This document shows positions 11,561-23,040 of a stretch of 64,000 nt of DNA, piece by piece (the first letter of the stretch is position 1; each line of letters starts with the position of its first letter). The notes beneath the pieces are model-generated. The model ran no database searches and had not been told where the DNA came from. It saw nothing but the letters and a program-made list of their open reading frames with translations. This stretch comes from Haematobia irritans (Eukaryota > Arthropoda > Insecta > Diptera > Muscidae). Both the position numbers and the translations under genes were made by a program. The stretch covers positions 94,263,674 through 94,327,673 of the forward strand of contig NC_134398.1 of assembly GCF_050003625.1 (NCBI RefSeq). Reading direction: 5' to 3'.

Positions 11561-11985
11561 AGTATTCGTACCTTCAGGTATTTGAGAGAGTAAGTGTCAG
11601 AGTGATTTCGTTCAGTTATATGTCATTTTTTCATATATCGTTATAAATTACAGGGGTGTATTTAACCATTCATTACATCTTAAAAATAATAGGTTGTCAA
11701 CCTGAACAAAAGGACCTGTTCGAAACCGAAATTTTTTACTAGCATTGGTAACATTTACGACATCACTAGGCTTGATTTTTTGATTGAAATCTAAATTTTT
11801 CGGATCACGGGAGTCGATATCGATTTTTTTTTTGGTCGACAATTTTTTCGATTGGTAAATTGCAATCGTAAAACATTTTTCGCTTGTTTTTTACATTGTT
11901 TTCTCCATATAGGAATAGTAAAAATATTAGTTTTAGTTCGAATTGTTGCTAATTTGTAGTAAATTTACATATAATGAACATATTT
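11561..11985. other. non-coding stretch
   Basis: It contains only a short minus-strand chance frame (11648-11842). It lies at the downstream end of the truncated LINE, but I could not identify a LINE 3' end or poly-A tail. Confidence 0.5.
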
Positions 11986-12014
11986 TGAATATTTAGGACT
12001 AATGCAACTCCAAA

Positions 12015-12593
12015 AAATTTGAACAAAAATCACTCCTCCCTGAGGGAGTTCTCTCGTCGTGGTCGCTTGTCGTTTGGAATCTGCCAATTCCGCTTCGATG
12101 TTCCTATGGCGTAGCATTGCTCCAGTCCAGTTCGTTACGATCTCGTACACACCATTCCTCTCCAGAGCAAGTACTACTTTCTCGATCTTTGTGTTATTGA
12201 AGGCACCTTCAATATCCAGAAAAGCCGCCAATGTGTATCTCCGCACGCTATGGATTTCTCAATATAATGCACTACAGAATGTAGCGCAGATTCCACCGAT
12301 TTACCCTTTAAATATGCATGTTGGCAGTTTGACAGCTTCTTATCCAATTTATTCCATAGATGGTTATCCAAGACTCTCTCTAGAGTCTTCAATACGAATG
12401 ATGTCAGGCTGATAGGTCTGAAGTCCCTGGCTGTTCCGTGTACTATTCTGCCTGCTTTGGGAATAAAAATTACTTTAACCCTTCGCCAAGCCTTCGGTAT
12501 ATACCCGTGCTCCAATGACGCCTGGATATCGAAAGACTCCTGCAGCATCCACGGATATATTCGGTCCAGTCCCGGAGACTTATAAGGACCCAA
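12015..12593 (-). pseudogene. LINE reverse transcriptase, N-terminal half only
   Basis: The sequence runs from GPYKSPGLDRIYPWML through RVKVIFIPKAGR and ARDFRPISLTSFVLKTLERV to AYLKGKSVESAL. After a frameshift near 12200-12245 it continues with TLAAFLDIEGAFNN, which holds the first catalytic Asp. It ends at RELPQGGV (about 12015), and the YADD-containing palm is absent. Confidence 0.85.
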
Positions 12594-12733
12594 ACTATTT
12601 AGTGCCCAATTGATGCTTCGTCTTGTGATAATATCAGAGACCTCCTCTCTTCCTCACTCGAAATCTTTAAAACTGCACGGGTCCGGTGCCATGTTTAACT
12701 CACATTCTGGAAAATGTGTGTTAAGTAGCATAT

Positions 12734-13905
12734 CTAGTCTTTGCTCTGGTAATTCGTCCATGTTCCAATTGGTTTCTGCAAATTCCCACTAAACTTAAGC
12801 TGTTTCGATAAAAGTTTCCGTAGTCTTGCAGTATCCTTTATATTTGATAGTTCCTCTATCACCCGAATGAAGTCGTTCCTTTTCGCCTTTCTTGTCTCCT
12901 TTTTGTACTCTCTCAGACATTCCTTATATTCATTCCATGCCTGTTCAGTGCCGTTTTTCCTGGCCACATTATACAATTTCCTAGATTTCTTTCTGATGTT
13001 CATAAGATCCTTATTCCACCAAGCTTGATGCTTGTTGTTTCGTGGCCGACTGATGGGGCATGACTTGACGAAGGATCGTGACAGCCAGTGTTCCAAATCA
13101 TTTGCCGCCCTTTCAATGTCGTCGGGTGCGGTAATCATTCTTTCCATACTCAAAGTCGGCGCATCTACCAGATGGTGCCGGAATTTGTTCCAATTTATCC
13201 TCCTTGCGTTTCTAAATTCGTCAGCAGATTTTCTATATCCTGTTCCTAACCTGAATTCTATATATTTATGGTCTGAGTAGTTAATTTCCTTAGATACTTT
13301 CCAGTCCGATATTGTAATCTTACTTGTAAGATTGCTGAATGTCAGGTCGAGCACCTCTGTTCGCGTACGGGTTTCGAAAGAATGTCCTTTTCCTCGGTTA
13401 TGCACCACTATCTGATTCTCAAGAAAGCATTCCATAAGACTCTCACCTCTGGAATTCGTGTCTGTAACCCATAATTCGTGATGAGCGTTCGCGTCACAGC
13501 CAATTACAAAATCCCTGTTTTTATCAGTTCTCTCACAATACGAGGTGGTGGCAGTTCTCTCACAATACGAGGTGGTGGCATGATATCATCATCGTGCGAA
13601 AAGTAGGCCGATGACACAACTAATTGTCTCGCCCCAATACTTATGATCAGCGCTGTCTGATCTCTATCACAAAATTGATTCAAAAAGAAACACTTTATAT
13701 CCTTTTGTACCAGGACACAGGACCTTATTTTATTTATATGAAATTTCATATAGTTTCTATGCTCCAGTCCCATCACCGCTCCTTTGTTTGTCCATGGTTC
13801 CTGCACCAGGGCGATACCTTTTTCGTTCCTAAGTAAATGGAGGATTAGATTAGTTGAAGCCAGCTCACAATGATGCAGATTTACTTGAAGCACCTTCAGC
13901 ATCAT
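12734..13905 (-). pseudogene. LINE endonuclease and linker
   Basis: The endonuclease starts at 13905 with MMLKVLQVNLHHCELAS and continues with LVQEPWTNKG, which contains the catalytic Glu of the AP-endonuclease fold. The His/Asp-containing C-terminal part is largely lost between 13504 and 13440, where SDHKYIEF (13290 region) marks the end of the domain. The linker (to 12734) is lysine/arginine-rich. A 27-bp in-frame tandem duplication (13526-13552, 13553-13579) repeats the nine residues PPPRIVREL. This enzyme would nick chromosomal DNA to prime reverse transcription. Confidence 0.8.
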
Positions 13906-14083
13906 TTACTTACAGGGCCAGTTTTTAATTTCTCCTCCGCTTCCTTAATAGGTCTTACAATAGCGCTGCTAAGGCCTACGCTAAATCGGTGACTGTTCGT
14001 CTCTAGCCTCTCCAAAGTCTCCGTGTTCACCGCCATGACAACACTTCTGCCTGCGTCGGTGGGGAGTCCATTTTCAATATCGT

Positions 14084-15352
14084 TCAGTCGTCTGTTGAGT
14101 AATTCCTCCTATTTTGGGCCTTTAGCATCCCAAGTAGGCGATCTTGCGGCAAGATGGGCCCCGTTATGAAGACCCTCACTCTGGGTTGCGTCTTCACTTC
14201 CGCTTCGGGAATGACTCTTAGTTTGGCTCCCTCCCTCAGTTGCAAGCCCTCTAGGGCTCCCTTCAGCCAGGCAAGGGTTTCCTCCGTCTTGCAGTGTAGG
14301 ATTTTATTCCCCGGCTTTGACTGTATGTTGCCAAAAAAAGGTGCATCATCCTCCACTTAGCGTAGCTTTTCCGATACCTCAAATAGCAATTTACTCTCCA
14401 ATATTCTCCAATTCTCCTCCTTAATTTTCCTGTCCCTATTTGAGTCATCTACTGTTGCCACTTTTATACAGCCTTCGTTATATAAATTCTTCCCCTGGTC
14501 CTTTCGGGGTTTTTTGACCATAGTGACCTCTGTAGAATTCGTGTCCTTCGTCCTCTTCTTCTTGTGGCGTCCATATTCCTCGGAGTCAGGGTTTAGTGAC
14601 ACATCCTCTGTCGGAATTTCAGATCCATTAGATTTCTCGGCGGGATTTCGAGCTAGGCTCGGCATTCCTTTCGAGCTAGGCTCGGCATTCCTTTCGAGCC
14701 TCTAATGGCTGGACGCACACAATATCTCCGTACTATCTATCTTTCCCCTAGCCTGAGTGAGGGAAGACGAGCTTGGCTCAAATACCCTACTTTTCTTGCC
14801 TCCCTCTTCAGCTATGGCTAAATCGGCGCAAGTGGTTGGGCGAAAGTTCAATATAGGGTTATATCCATTATCATATTTCATAGTACCTTCCATAATCTCC
14901 TTGTTTGTGAGCTCCCACTTCCTTATCGTCTCATTTGCTTTAAATAGCCGCCTTTTATCGTCCTCAGACATATCAGCTTTTCCCGCTTATTTCTGCTTCA
15001 ATCTAAAGGCCTCTCTAACCCTTAGAAAGAAGAAGGAATCAGACGATGAAATGCCGTCTGACCGATCTTCGACGGCAACCTCCACATCCCTCATCGCCTC
15101 CACCAGCGACCCAGTCACAATGGTCGATGCTGGTATTACCGATCCCTCCATGCGTCTCTGGTGCTCTTCGACCAACCTCTTTGAGTTCGTCAGTCGCAAG
15201 GTCTCCATCTCGGACAGTGTGTCCTTCTTCGATAGTCTTCGAATGCACAATCGCGCATTCTTCAAAGACGACTTCGAAGAAATTGATAACGCATTTGAAA
15301 CCGTATCGTCTCCAAAAGTCTCATTAGATGCCATGCTACGATTTTCACTCAT
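14084..15352 (-). pseudogene. LINE ORF1 (Gag-like)
   Basis: The start is the ATG at 15352 (MSENRSMASN). The frame is broken at about 14985, 14702 and 14357-14362. A charged, low-complexity N-terminal half is followed by a basic region (RHKKKRTKD near 14580). The C-terminal part, around WLKGALEGLQLREGAKL and RVFITGPILPQDRLLGML, resembles a domain I recall as DUF4780, found in ORF1 of related fly LINEs (tentative). A 23-bp tandem duplication at 14649-14694 shifts the frame. ORF1 proteins bind element RNA. Confidence 0.6.
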
Positions 15353-15516
15353 TTCGATCTAAATTATCCGTAAAAAGGAAAAACACTTAAAACTATAGAA
15401 AAGAAAGAAAACTATACTACAAGAGTAGTCATGAGACGTGAACACCCCTACTATCAATATCAACGCCATCTATCGACGAGTTGTGAAATTCAATGTACAT
15501 ATGATTATTAAACATA

Positions 15517-16965
15517 CCCAATAAACACAGGATGAGCGTTTTTCAAATGCAACAACTTTTCAGTTTGAGGGTAAATATAATTTTCAACATAAATTCAACT
15601 TGACTTGAAATAGCTCATCTTCAATGCATCTTCAAATTGTTTGCGAATTACTTCCAATTTGCCAAAATGTTGACGAAATCTTTGAAAAGGTGTTGAAGAT
15701 AATATGAGAAAACTTTGACAAAACACTACCCTAAAATGCAACGAAAAAACCATTTGATTTTCAATACTTATTTGTGCAACGAAGTTCGGGGTCAATTGCA
15801 AGAAATAAAAAAAAGGAAAATTTTAGACAAATAACCAAATAGTTTATAAAAATACGCAAGTGAAAATAAAAAAATGAAATAAAACTTTAAGGAAGTCACT
15901 AAATGTATATCTCTTTGCAGAAAACTAAAATTATGGATTCTACGTTCTTGAAAACATTAAAAAGCTGACCAATGAAAAAATGGTGAACAATTAACTGGAA
16001 CTGCTTCAAATAGTTTACAATAATTGGTACGTCAATATGTAAAACTAAATCAAAACTTTAGAGAATTCACTAAATTTAAATCTCTTTGCAGAAAACCAAA
16101 ATCTTTGGATGCTACATTCTTGCAAACATTAAGAAGCTGACCAATGAAAAATGAGTGGCTTATCGACAAGAAAAAGTTTCCAGAAACTTTACAAGTGCAA
16201 CCAATTAAAATTGTTAAAAACAACAAATTGTTGAAATCAACAACTTCTGGATGAAAATGGGCATCACATCGTCAGTTTAATTCATATGCTATTATCAGTT
16301 TAAAATGGATATTTTGTGAATTCCTTTTGCTGGAAATCAATTCTAACACGCGGTCCAGTACGTTCCTAATTTCAAATTGCCCGCATGTTAATAAATTTTA
16401 ATGCTGTTTTATGACACCAAAAGGAAGGAAAACGAATTATCAATGCAAAAGTGTTTACTAATAATGTTTAAGATATTTAAAGTTTTGTTGTTTGTTTTTT
16501 TTTTTTTTGTTCTTATTTGTTGATATGTTTAATAAGATTATTATTTATCAATTGGTATTGTAGTGTATTATGTAGTGTAGTGTATTATTATATATTTTAT
16601 TTTGATGAAAATGAATAAATTATACAAAATTCATAGAATTTTGGCTTTGACTTTCAATTTGAAGTGGGGATATCATTCATACAAATTTAGGTTGAAAAGT
16701 ATTTGCAACGATGTTAATTTTGAATTTGACTCGCATCGAAAATTGTTTGACAAATTATTGAGTAGCGATGCATTTCAATTTGAGGATAACACTTGAGATA
16801 TTATTGCTAATGTGTTGAATTTCACTGTTGAGGGTAATGTCTGTTTTTTGTTGAGAACGCGATTTTCTCAACAATTTCTCAACTTGAATATTACCCTAAT
16901 CCTTTGAAAAAATGTTTGAAAAATTTTTGAAATTTAGCATTTTTCAAACGTTTGTGTTTATTGGG
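15517..16965. mobile_element. MITE-like element (1449 bp), TA duplication
   Basis: CCCAATAAACACA at 15517 is matched by TGTGTTTATTGGG ending at 16965, with TA on both outer sides. Similarity continues imperfectly inward. Inside, a block of about 90 bp containing TCTCTTTGCAGAAAAC and AAGCTGACCAATGAAAAA is repeated at about 15895 and 16065 (spacing near 170 bp). A 15-base T run sits near 16498. There is no transposase, and the superfamily is not assigned beyond the TA target. Confidence 0.6.
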
Positions 16966-17685
16966 TATCTCTAAACATCACATGCTGGCATTGCCAGATA
17001 CAAATTCAGTTTAATAAAGTCAAAGGAGAAAAATGAAGAAGGAGAAAATAAGTAGTAAACAAACAAGGAGAAACACAAAAGCTTTAATTGAAATTGAAAT
17101 GTGAAGAATAAAAGTACCAAGAGGTGGATACAAAAGTTAAGCTTGTGAAAAATATAAATAAAAATAACAGGTGGAACAATCGAAGTGACAGAGGAGTGAA
17201 AAAGCAATCGTGTAAAAAATGATAGTGAGTACTGGAGAGGCAGTAAATGAAGTGTTTACGAGAAAGGAAAACAAACGAGAACAAAAACAATTTCCCTTGG
17301 AGGCGGGGAAAAGAAAGTCGAGATCAAAAAGACAAAAAAAGACAAAGGTACCAGAAAACTAATGCGACAATCCAATAAGTTTATTATTTCTCACTCCGTG
17401 GGTGAACTTACCAAACTTCAATTTTGTTCGGTGCACAATCGTTTAAATAGGAAACTATTTACCCTATGTGGCCGTAAATATCACAAAAACTTTTTATTTG
17501 TAATACAAAATACGGAGCTACCGCGAGTAACATCATCAAACTTCAGAAGAAGAAGACCGCGAACTTAATTTTGTCATTTTGTTCTGCTTCGTTTTTTGCT
17601 GTTGGCAATGCTAGAGAAATTGCATCAAATTTCGATCGAATGCCGTGATCCAAACTTTTAATCGTATCGACAATTTCTTCGATAC
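16966..17685. other. non-coding stretch before the P-like transposase
   Basis: Plus-strand purine-rich sequence (17020-17340) is followed by a short frame at 17362-17568 (FCSVHNRLNRKLFTLC) that I could not assign. It might be a decayed THAP N-terminus but lacks clear spacing. Confidence 0.4.
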
Positions 17686-17689
17686 GATT

Positions 17690-19110
17690 ATGAATTCGAT
17701 ATCGAATGCCGTGGCATTGAATTTAAGCCTAACCAATTTATATGCGGGGATCACTTTCTTCCCGATCAGATAGCTACTTGTGGAAAGAAGTATACACTTC
17801 TCCCAAATGCAGTTCCCTTTGTGGTGAACAGAAATCAATCTCCAATCTATGAGTATGATTTCCATTATTGTAACTTTAACAAACAATATATTATAATTTT
17901 AACTCTTTTAGCCAATCCATTGACAATTTAGGAAATGTGTCAATCAAAATATCTGAAAATATGCAAATTTCATTAAATCATTTATTTGGTAAATTATAAC
18001 AAATTGTAATAAATTCTTTACGATTTTTTTTAATGAAATGAAATTTAGTAATACTAATAATAGTAATATTTCTTGATTTTGTAATAACAACTATTATAAA
18101 GTTATAACTATTATTATTTAATAAGTAATATTAATTAATAGATACTATTATAAATACATAAATAAAATTCCTCTGGGTGTAAACATTGCCCCATGCCATT
18201 GAATCTGAAATCTTTAAGAAATAAGTATGCATTAGATGTATTTTCTAGGTACTATACATTTTAAGTGAGGAGAACAACCTAAATTTCACAAAAATATATA
18301 AGTTAAAGTATATTTTTTATTATAGATATATTGTAGGAAGAATGTCTCCAAAATCGGTAAATAAAGGGACAATAAAAAATAATAAATTTGTCAACAGTGC
18401 CACTGTGGAGTATCAAGCAATTCCAAAAGTGAAAGAAGATAAAACACAGCTAATCAAATTGCAAAATCAAATTAAGGACTTGGAAATACAGCTTTACCAA
18501 GCCAACAAAGTAGTGTCTTGTATGCGGTCTGTATTCACTGACGGACAAATAAAAAAATAATGTGTGTGTGGAATGGAAAGATATATCAAATGCTATTTGT
18601 TTGCATGCCGCTGGGCCAAGAGCGTATAATCATCTGTATAAAAAGTGGTTTCCACTACCATCAGTTTCGATTTTGCAGCGATGGAGCCGTAAAATTGAAG
18701 TAAGAGAGGGTATTTTAGATGCTGCCTTAGATTTTCTTAGGTACAAAGCGGATATGTCGCAAGAAGACAAGTTATGTGTATAATCATTTGATGAAATGAA
18801 GGTCATGGAAAGATACGAATACGAGCCATGTGATGATTGTGTCAGAAAGCCTGCTAAGTACGTCCAAGTCGCAATGGTTAGGGGCCTTTGGAAATCCTGG
18901 AAACAGCCCATATATTTTAATTACGACACACCTAGGGACGCAACAATATTGAACAATTTAATTTCCCAGCTTTACGACGCCGGCTTTAGCGTCGTTGGTA
19001 TAACTTGTGTTATGGGTGCAACAAATCGGTCGTTATGGAAAAATTTACAAGTGACATCAGGCAAGCTGGAAACCAGCTTGTATTTTACGGTTTCTTTTTT
19101 AATTAATTAA
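17690..19110 (+). pseudogene. P-element-like (THAP) transposase, broken
   Basis: At 17735-17850 one frame reads FICGDHFLPDQIATCGKKY and then LLPNAVPFV. This is the second half of a THAP zinc-binding DNA-binding domain (C..H ligands and the AVP box). A coiled-coil-like leucine/lysine region follows at 18342-18560 (LIKLQNQIKDLEIQLYQA). After a frameshift near 18560 come ICLHAAGPRAYNHLYKKWFP, WSRKIEVREGILDAALDFL, SFDEMKVMERYEY and VAMVRGLWKSWKQPIY, typical of P-element/THAP9 catalytic cores. A stop at about 18781 lies just before SFDEMK. At about 19010 the segment GITCVMGATNR has Val where related proteins, as I recall, carry a catalytic Asp. The gypsy element at 19207 ends recognisable similarity. 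Confidence 0.8.
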
Positions 19111-19206
19111 TTTAGAAATATAAAGTCATTTTCAATCAATATCTTGGACCTTTTCCATCCATCACTTGGCAAGATTTGATCAAAATATAATCGCCTTTGT
19201 AAATAT

Positions 19207-19796
19207 TGTTACGAATTTGATATTTCTAGATTTAAGTTTATTCAAATTAGTTTCCGTTAATTTAGAATTTCAAATTGTAACGGTCCAATTACGTCATCAC
19301 TTCTCAAAATCATTTCTTTATTTTCTAGTACTTGTGTTCTTAGTTTCCCAATCGTTCATTGTAAAGTAATCCCTTTTTGTTTTGTTATCTTCATTGCTTA
19401 TTGTTATAGTTGTAATAATATGACCATAATCATCTATGCCTGTGCGACATCTGCCATATAGTAGAATGTTCCAGAGGATTGTAGCCAAGACAATGAGCAT
19501 GGGCCGATAAATATGTGCGATGTCGCCCGTGCAACATCTACCAGGTAGTAGTAGAATAGTCTAGAATGTTGTAGGCCAGACTACCGAGAATTTTCGATAT
19601 CGTTATACAGTACTATAAAAGAACTGACACAGGGAGCTGTGACTTAGTCGTAAGCTAAAATTCATACAGTACACATCGTAGAGCAAATAAGTGAAACCTA
19701 TCAGTTAAGCAAATAAATAGTAGATTGTCGTTATTTGAAAAGTACAGTGTTTTAATTATCGGGTCATTAAATAACCCTCAATATAAAAACGTAACA
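19207..19796 (+). repeat. gypsy 1 5' LTR
   Basis: It runs from TGTTACGAATTTG to ACGTAACA. It carries a promoter-like TATAAAAG at 19614-19621. Relative to the 3' LTR it has extra sequence around 19420-19435 and 19655-19705, the latter containing ATTCATACAGTACACATCG. Confidence 0.95.
19614..19621 (+). promoter_or_regulatory. TATA box in gypsy 1 5' LTR
   Basis: TATAAAAG is conserved in both LTRs (also 24306-24313), in the position expected for the element promoter. Confidence 0.55.
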
Positions 19797-19798
19797 AT

Positions 19799-19812
19799 TG
19801 GTGTCAGAAGTG
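19799..19812 (+). other. primer-binding site of gypsy 1
   Basis: TTGGTGTCAGAAGTG follows the 5' LTR after two bases. TGGTGTCAG complements the 3' end of many tRNA-Leu species. Confidence 0.6.
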
Positions 19813-19837
19813 AAATAACGAAAAAAAAATCTACAAT

Positions 19838-21128
19838 GAAGTTTAATGAGACTTTTAGGAAGACTTAAAAAAGGAATGGAGCAAACTGGAGCAGCCGACT
19901 ACAGGAAACAAAGCTCAGCTTCAAAAGCGTCTACTGGAAGAGTTCAAACGGCGCAAAATGGATATCAAGACACATGAGTTTGACTATAAGAAGGACATTG
20001 ACGAATCAATACTCGTCAATACCAGCAGTGTATAAAATCCATCTGTGGCTTCAAGTGTTGTGGATTACACATCAATGCTCAATGTTTGGAGCAAAATGAT
20101 GGAAGAGAATTCTGGAAAACTGGAAGCAAATTCTCTAAAAATGGAAGAAAATTTAAGAAAGCTGCTGGAAGAAAACGCTCTAAAAAATGAAGAGAATTCT
20201 AGACGACTTATGGAAGAGAATTCTAGTAAAATTATTGAGGAAAACTCCAGAAAGATGGACGAAAATTCTAGAATTCTAAATGAGAATCTTCACCAAATTG
20301 CTAAAGGCATGGAAAAACGTGTGGAAAGCCAAATTGGGGAGCTGGATAAGAAAATTCTTTCTGTGGATGAGAAAATTATGGTTCATGATGAGAAGTTTCT
20401 ACACATCGAAAGAAAAATGTCCGAGCTGGAAATTAAAGGTGGACCAGTGCGCGTTATCGAGGGCTCGAAATCTAAACCTACTGTTTTCTATGGCTCAACT
20501 TCATTTGATGTATTCAAATTCCAATTCGAAATGGTTGCTTCTAGAAATTTATGGAACGACAATGACAAAGTAATTGAACTTCTATTTGTATTAAAGGGCA
20601 ATGCCGCTGATGTGATACAAAGCTTTCCCGCTGCCTCTAGAAATAATTATAATGAAGTAATAGAGGCACTTCAACGTAATTACGGCGGAGAACATAAGCA
20701 AAACATCTTCAGAATGGAATTAAGAGGAAGAGTCCAGAAATCAAATGAAACTCTACAAGACTTTGCAACCGAGGTTGAGCGGTTAGTGTTTTTGACATAT
20801 TCAGGAGAAAGCCGTCCACTTGTGGACCGCATTAAGATTGAAACCTTTGTGAATGGAATTCGCAGAAACCGTAACATTTGCACTTGCACAAGAGACTGTG
20901 AGATTGCTGGCACGAACCCAAATTCACAAGGTATGCAGAGTGGAGACCGATCAAGATGAATCAAAATCCGTGATTGAATCAGTAAAAGAGGCTGTTAAGC
21001 AGGCTATGTCGGAAATAAAACAGGATGCAAATAAATCCAGAATGAAATGTTATAACTGTGATAAGACCGGACATCTTGCCCGAGAATGTAAAGCACGACG
21101 CAAGCGGTCAAGATCAACATCTCCATAA
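19838..21128 (+). pseudogene. gypsy 1 Gag
   Basis: An N-terminal stretch (about 19876-20032, QLQKRLLEEFKRRKMD) is cut by an in-frame TAA at 20033. The main block from 20045 has a long coiled coil made of repeated EENSRK-type heptads (20090-20290). A capsid-like domain follows (VFYGSTSFDVFKFQFEM to VQKSNETLQDFATEVERL). After a +1/-1 shift near 20900-20950 the C-terminus has one zinc knuckle, CYNCDKTGHLAREC (21048-21090), and a basic tail. It would form particles and bind element RNA. Confidence 0.9.
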
Positions 21129-21261
21129 AGTAATCACCACAAAATGGTGATGTCACATTCAAGTGAGTCACCTTTAAACTAAATCGAGCTATTTCAGCGG
21201 GGCAAGAGCTGGCTCCCGCAGATGATGGCCCCACAATCTCTATAGCAATAGTTCAACAGAG

Positions 21262-22255
21262 AAATAACAATTTAACTGTCGCGGGGTTTATTAATGGCGA
21301 CAAGCGTACATTGACGTTGGATACTGGTGCATCGAAGTCTATCATTAGATCTGACATAGCGAAAGGAAAAGTTACACCATTGATTGGAGTCAAACTACAG
21401 GGGAACCCGCAACAGTATATGGGAAGGTCGTCATTAAGCTGACTATTGCCAACATATCCGTTAAGTTCATTGTGGCCGATATAGTAGATGAAGTTAAAAT
21501 TGGTGCGGATTTCATGATTGCCTTTGGTCTAAACCTGGATATGAAACGTCGTGTCATGATCTGGTCCGATACCGAAATACCGGTTAATGTGGGATACGAA
21601 AAGAATACCCCTATCAGACGGTTGACTACGAGCAAGCCAGAGCTAATACCATAGCATTCTGAAGCGATATTATGGGTGCCAATGAATGGAGATTGTGAAG
21701 TCGGCAAATTGTGGGTTGTTGAACCAGCACAAAACAAAAACAACAACATATCGATAACAAATGCCCTGGTAACAGCGAAAAAGGAGAGACTAATACCAGT
21801 TCATGTTGTAAACTTGTTCGACAATCAAGAGCATATTGGAAAATTTTCTGACATTGGCAAATGTACACCAGCCGAGGCAATAGTCTATTTGGAAAGCAAC
21901 TCATCGAAGGCACATGGCACAGCGAAGAAACATCTTGAAGGTTATGTCGAAGCTTGGACACGTCATCTATCACCGACCGAGAAAAATAAGGCCAAAGGCC
22001 TCTGCCTTTGTTTCTGAGAAGAGAAATCAAGGAAGAACATCTGTTGTGAAGCATGAAATAAATACTACTTGGTGCTCACCAGTTGTACTAGTCAAAAAGA
22101 AAGATAGAAGCACCCGATTTTGCGTGGACTACAGAAAGTTAAATGATGTCACCAAGAAAGATAGTTATCCACTTCCACGCATTGATGACACGTTGGACAC
22201 ACTAGCCGGAACAACATGGGTTTCCACGCTTGATTTGCAGAGTGGATACAGGTAA
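21262..22255 (+). pseudogene. gypsy 1 protease and RT N-terminal part
   Basis: The protease shows TLTLDTGASKSIIRSDIA at about 21313, with the catalytic DTGAS box. It is followed by a frameshift and the second protease half (IVDEVKIGADFMIAFGL, 21480-21530). RT starts near 22050 with [16 protein letters not shown] and continues through [20 protein letters not shown] to [11 protein letters not shown], where the first catalytic Asp sits. The frame is lost at 22255. Confidence 0.9.
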
Positions 22256-22345
22256 GTAGAGATCGCCGAGAAAGACAAAGAAGATACAGCTTTTGCCTTT
22301 TCTTTGTCTTTGCATTGAAAGTCCTGCTTAATATACCTAGACGAT
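22256..22345 (+). other. internal deletion removing the RT core of gypsy 1
   Basis: Right after the LDLQSGYR motif, roughly 90 bp lead directly into YLDDIIVMGK. The normal intervening palm segment (about 60 residues, including the FGL motif) is missing. This alone would inactivate the enzyme. Confidence 0.75.
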
Positions 22346-22354
22346 ATCATAGTT

Positions 22355-22996
22355 ATGGGCAAGACATTTGACGAGCACCTTAAGAACATGAAGGATGTTA
22401 TTCAGCAACTGTCTGCCGCTGGTCTACGACATAACGCTGAGAAGTGCTCGCTTTTCCAGCGAGAAGTTGAGTACCTGGGTCATCATGTTGCAGTAGAGGG
22501 CATATTCACCGATGAAGACAAAATTCAAGCAGTAAAAGATTGGCCACGTCCCAAAAATCTCCATGAATTGCGCAGCTTCCTTGGTTTATGTACATACTAC
22601 AGGCGTTTCGTACCAAATTTCGCCACCATCGCCGCAAGCCTCCATAAATTAACGCAACAAGGTACGAAGTTCCAGTGGACCAAGGAACAGGAGGAGTCAT
22701 TCCATCATCTAAAAGAACTTTTATGTTCTGCTCCTGTCCTGGCATATCCTATTCCTGGTGAAAATTTTGTTTTGGATAAAGATGCTAGCGCGTTCGGAAT
22801 TGGAGGTGTGTTGTCCCAACAGATAGATGGTAAAGAGAAGGTCATCGGATATTTTAGCCGAACGTTGTCCAAGACCGAAAAGAACTATTGCGTAACGAGA
22901 AGAGAGTTGCTTGCTGTCATAGAAAGCGTAAAGCATTACCACAAATACTTGTATGGACAGAATTTCTTGCTAAGAACTGATCATTCAGCTCTATGA
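22355..22996 (+). pseudogene. gypsy 1 RT thumb and RNase H
   Basis: The YLDD box lies just upstream (about 22338). EVEYLGHHVAVEGIFTDEDK and LRSFLGLCTYYRRFVPNF are the RT connection. FVLDKDASAFGIGGVLSQQ begins RNase H, with KDAS in place of the usual CDAS. FSRTLSKTEKNYCVTRRELL supplies the Glu-containing motif. It ends at LRTDHSAL followed by a stop; a deletion then joins it to the integrase zinc domain. Confidence 0.9.
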
Positions 22997-23040
22997 TGGT
23001 TGCTTCAATTCAAGAGTGCAAACACTGCTCGAAAGCTGAA

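Larger units (their letters stand above)
12015..15362 (-). mobile_element. LOA-like non-LTR retrotransposon (LINE), 3'-truncated
   Basis: Minus-strand order is ORF1 (15352 to 14084), apurinic-type endonuclease (13905 to 13504), linker (13435 to 12734) and the N-terminal half of the reverse transcriptase (12593 to 12015). The RT stops right after the motif LPQGGV. The palm with the YADD box, the thumb and any RNase H are missing. Motifs such as FLDIEGAFNN and LQVNLHHCELA match the second, more complete LINE at 29.2-33.0 kb, so I place both in the same LOA-type clade. Many frameshifts make it inactive. Confidence 0.85.

Noticed and set aside
15046..15327. Proline/serine-rich plus-strand frame
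   Set aside because: Shadow of LINE ORF1 on the opposite strand.
14757..15362. 201-codon plus-strand open frame
   Set aside because: It is antisense to LINE ORF1 and serine-rich only through strand symmetry of the charged ORF1.
17362..17568. N-terminal half of the THAP domain
   Set aside because: The Cys/His spacing does not fit and it is separated from the clear THAP half by non-coding sequence.
19166..19500. Open frames on both strands around the gypsy 1 5' LTR
   Set aside because: They cross the LTR border and have no domain.
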